A stretch of 5,888 bases of DNA from Paracoccaceae bacterium (GTDB lineage: Bacteria; Pseudomonadota; Alphaproteobacteria; Rhodobacterales; Rhodobacteraceae), in the NCBI GenBank assembly GCA_902525995.1, contig CABZJG010000113.1, forward strand, positions 1-5,888. Reading direction: 5' to 3'. Shown in pieces: positions 5,562 through 5,888 of the stretch (its first letter is position 1; each line of letters opens with the position of its first letter). Under the pieces are notes generated by a model that was not told the origin of the DNA, did no database searches, and saw only the letters and a program-made list of their open reading frames with translations. The translations under genes and the position numbers were made by a program.

Positions 5562-5888
5562 TTATTCTTCGTTGTAACGATACCCAATTCCATAGAGGGT
5601 TTCGATGGCCGAAAAACTGTTGTCGACGCTGCGCATTTTTTTTGCGCAGGCGTTTGATATGGCTATCGATCGTTCGGTCATCGACATAAATCTGTTCGTC
5701 ATATGCAACATCCATCAACTGATCACGAGTTTTCACAAATCCGGGGCGTTGTACCAAGGCTTGCAGCAACAAAAACTCGGTTACTGTTAATGTAACATTT
5801 AAACCTTTCCATGTCACAGAGTGGCGTAAGGGATCAATTGAAAGTTCTCCGCGCACTATCACTTTTGTATCTTCGCCCTCGTCGCCCA
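5562..5888 (-). CDS. chvI: ChvI response regulator, C-terminal part, apparent frameshift
   Basis: The window holds only the OmpR/PhoB-type winged-helix DNA-binding domain of the ChvI response regulator (about 107 residues); the receiver domain lies beyond position 5888. The visible start reads GDEGEDTKVIVRGELSID and continues through LTVTEFLLLQALVQRPG and the recognition-helix region DDRTIDSHIKRLRKK. After RKK the frame is disturbed: the run of eight A residues (5636-5643) sends it into non-family sequence. Reading the run as seven A gives MRSVDNSFSAIETLYG and then IGYRYNEE with a TAA stop at 5562-5564, exactly the expected ChvI C-terminus including the wing. So one base is extra relative to a normal gene. 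It may be a sequencing or assembly error, a true mutation or, less likely, slippage-dependent expression. The next gene, chvG, starts 5 bases after this stop. Identity as ChvI is supported by the domain plus the chvG-hprK neighbours. Confidence 0.88.
5636..5643 (-). other. A8 homopolymer, site of the chvI frameshift
   Basis: Eight consecutive A on the minus strand (T on the plus strand) within codons for KRLRKK. With eight, the frame continues CGC AAA AAA AAT GCG and stays open into chvG; with seven, it becomes CGC AAA AAA ATG CGC and gives the conserved ChvI end. Homopolymers of this length are frequent places for length errors in reads and for polymerase slippage. Confidence 0.85.

Noticed and set aside
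3838..5862. A single 674-residue open frame starting at GTG 5862, read as one winged-helix/histidine-kinase fusion gene
   Set aside because: Its first part is plainly the C-terminal domain of ChvI, whose normal ending is recovered in another frame by removing one A. The 27 bridge residues resemble nothing in either family. It is better described as chvI plus chvG with a frameshift.
1..5888. Mobile elements, CRISPR arrays, tRNA or rRNA genes, riboswitches and long repeats
   Set aside because: None seen by eye on either strand; the window is packed with housekeeping-type genes and gaps of 27 bases or less.

Overview
The window looks like a core chromosomal segment of an alphaproteobacterium, most likely Rhodobacterales (Roseobacter-like). 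The basis is the gene set and order on the minus strand: ChvI and ChvG two-component proteins, a very short HPr kinase, RapZ, an EIIA-Man-type protein and HPr. This is the 'incomplete PTS' arrangement known from alphaproteobacteria. Base composition appears moderate (close to 50% GC by eye), which would fit a pelagic, lower-GC member of the group. That lineage call is inference.

Layout: positions 1-876 on the plus strand hold a complete 3-hydroxybutyryl-CoA dehydrogenase gene. Everything else lies on the minus strand and reads from right to left: the C-terminal part of chvI (cut by the window end, with an apparent one-base frameshift in an A8 run), chvG, hprK, rapZ, an EIIA-Man gene, the HPr gene and a lysophospholipid-type acyltransferase gene. 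Minus-strand gaps are 5, 11, 9, 27, 9 and 21 bases, several Shine-Dalgarno sites overlap or lie just after the preceding stop codon, and no gap leaves room for a terminator. The seven genes are therefore probably one transcript whose promoter lies upstream of chvI, outside the window. The acyltransferase and dehydrogenase genes converge and overlap by 11 bases at their stop codons. There is no gene-free stretch of any size, and I see no tRNA, rRNA, mobile element, CRISPR array or riboswitch.

How the genes fit together: ChvG is a membrane histidine kinase that phosphorylates the DNA-binding regulator ChvI, a pair linked in related bacteria to envelope and acid-stress responses. HprK is expected to phosphorylate HPr on Ser49, while EI (not in this window) would phosphorylate HPr on His18, which passes phosphate to His9 of EIIA-Man. 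No sugar permease (EIIB/EIIC) is present, so this branch is expected to be regulatory rather than for transport. RapZ is a P-loop protein that controls cell-wall amino-sugar synthesis in enterobacteria; its role here is unknown. The terminal acyltransferase suggests a link to membrane lipid synthesis.

The most notable point is the A8 run in chvI. As written, it fuses the DNA-binding domain of ChvI in frame to ChvG, while removing one A restores a normal ChvI end and a separate ChvG. A sequencing or assembly error, or a recent mutation, is the simplest explanation. I did not find a convincing undescribed system here; the cluster itself is a known alphaproteobacterial arrangement.
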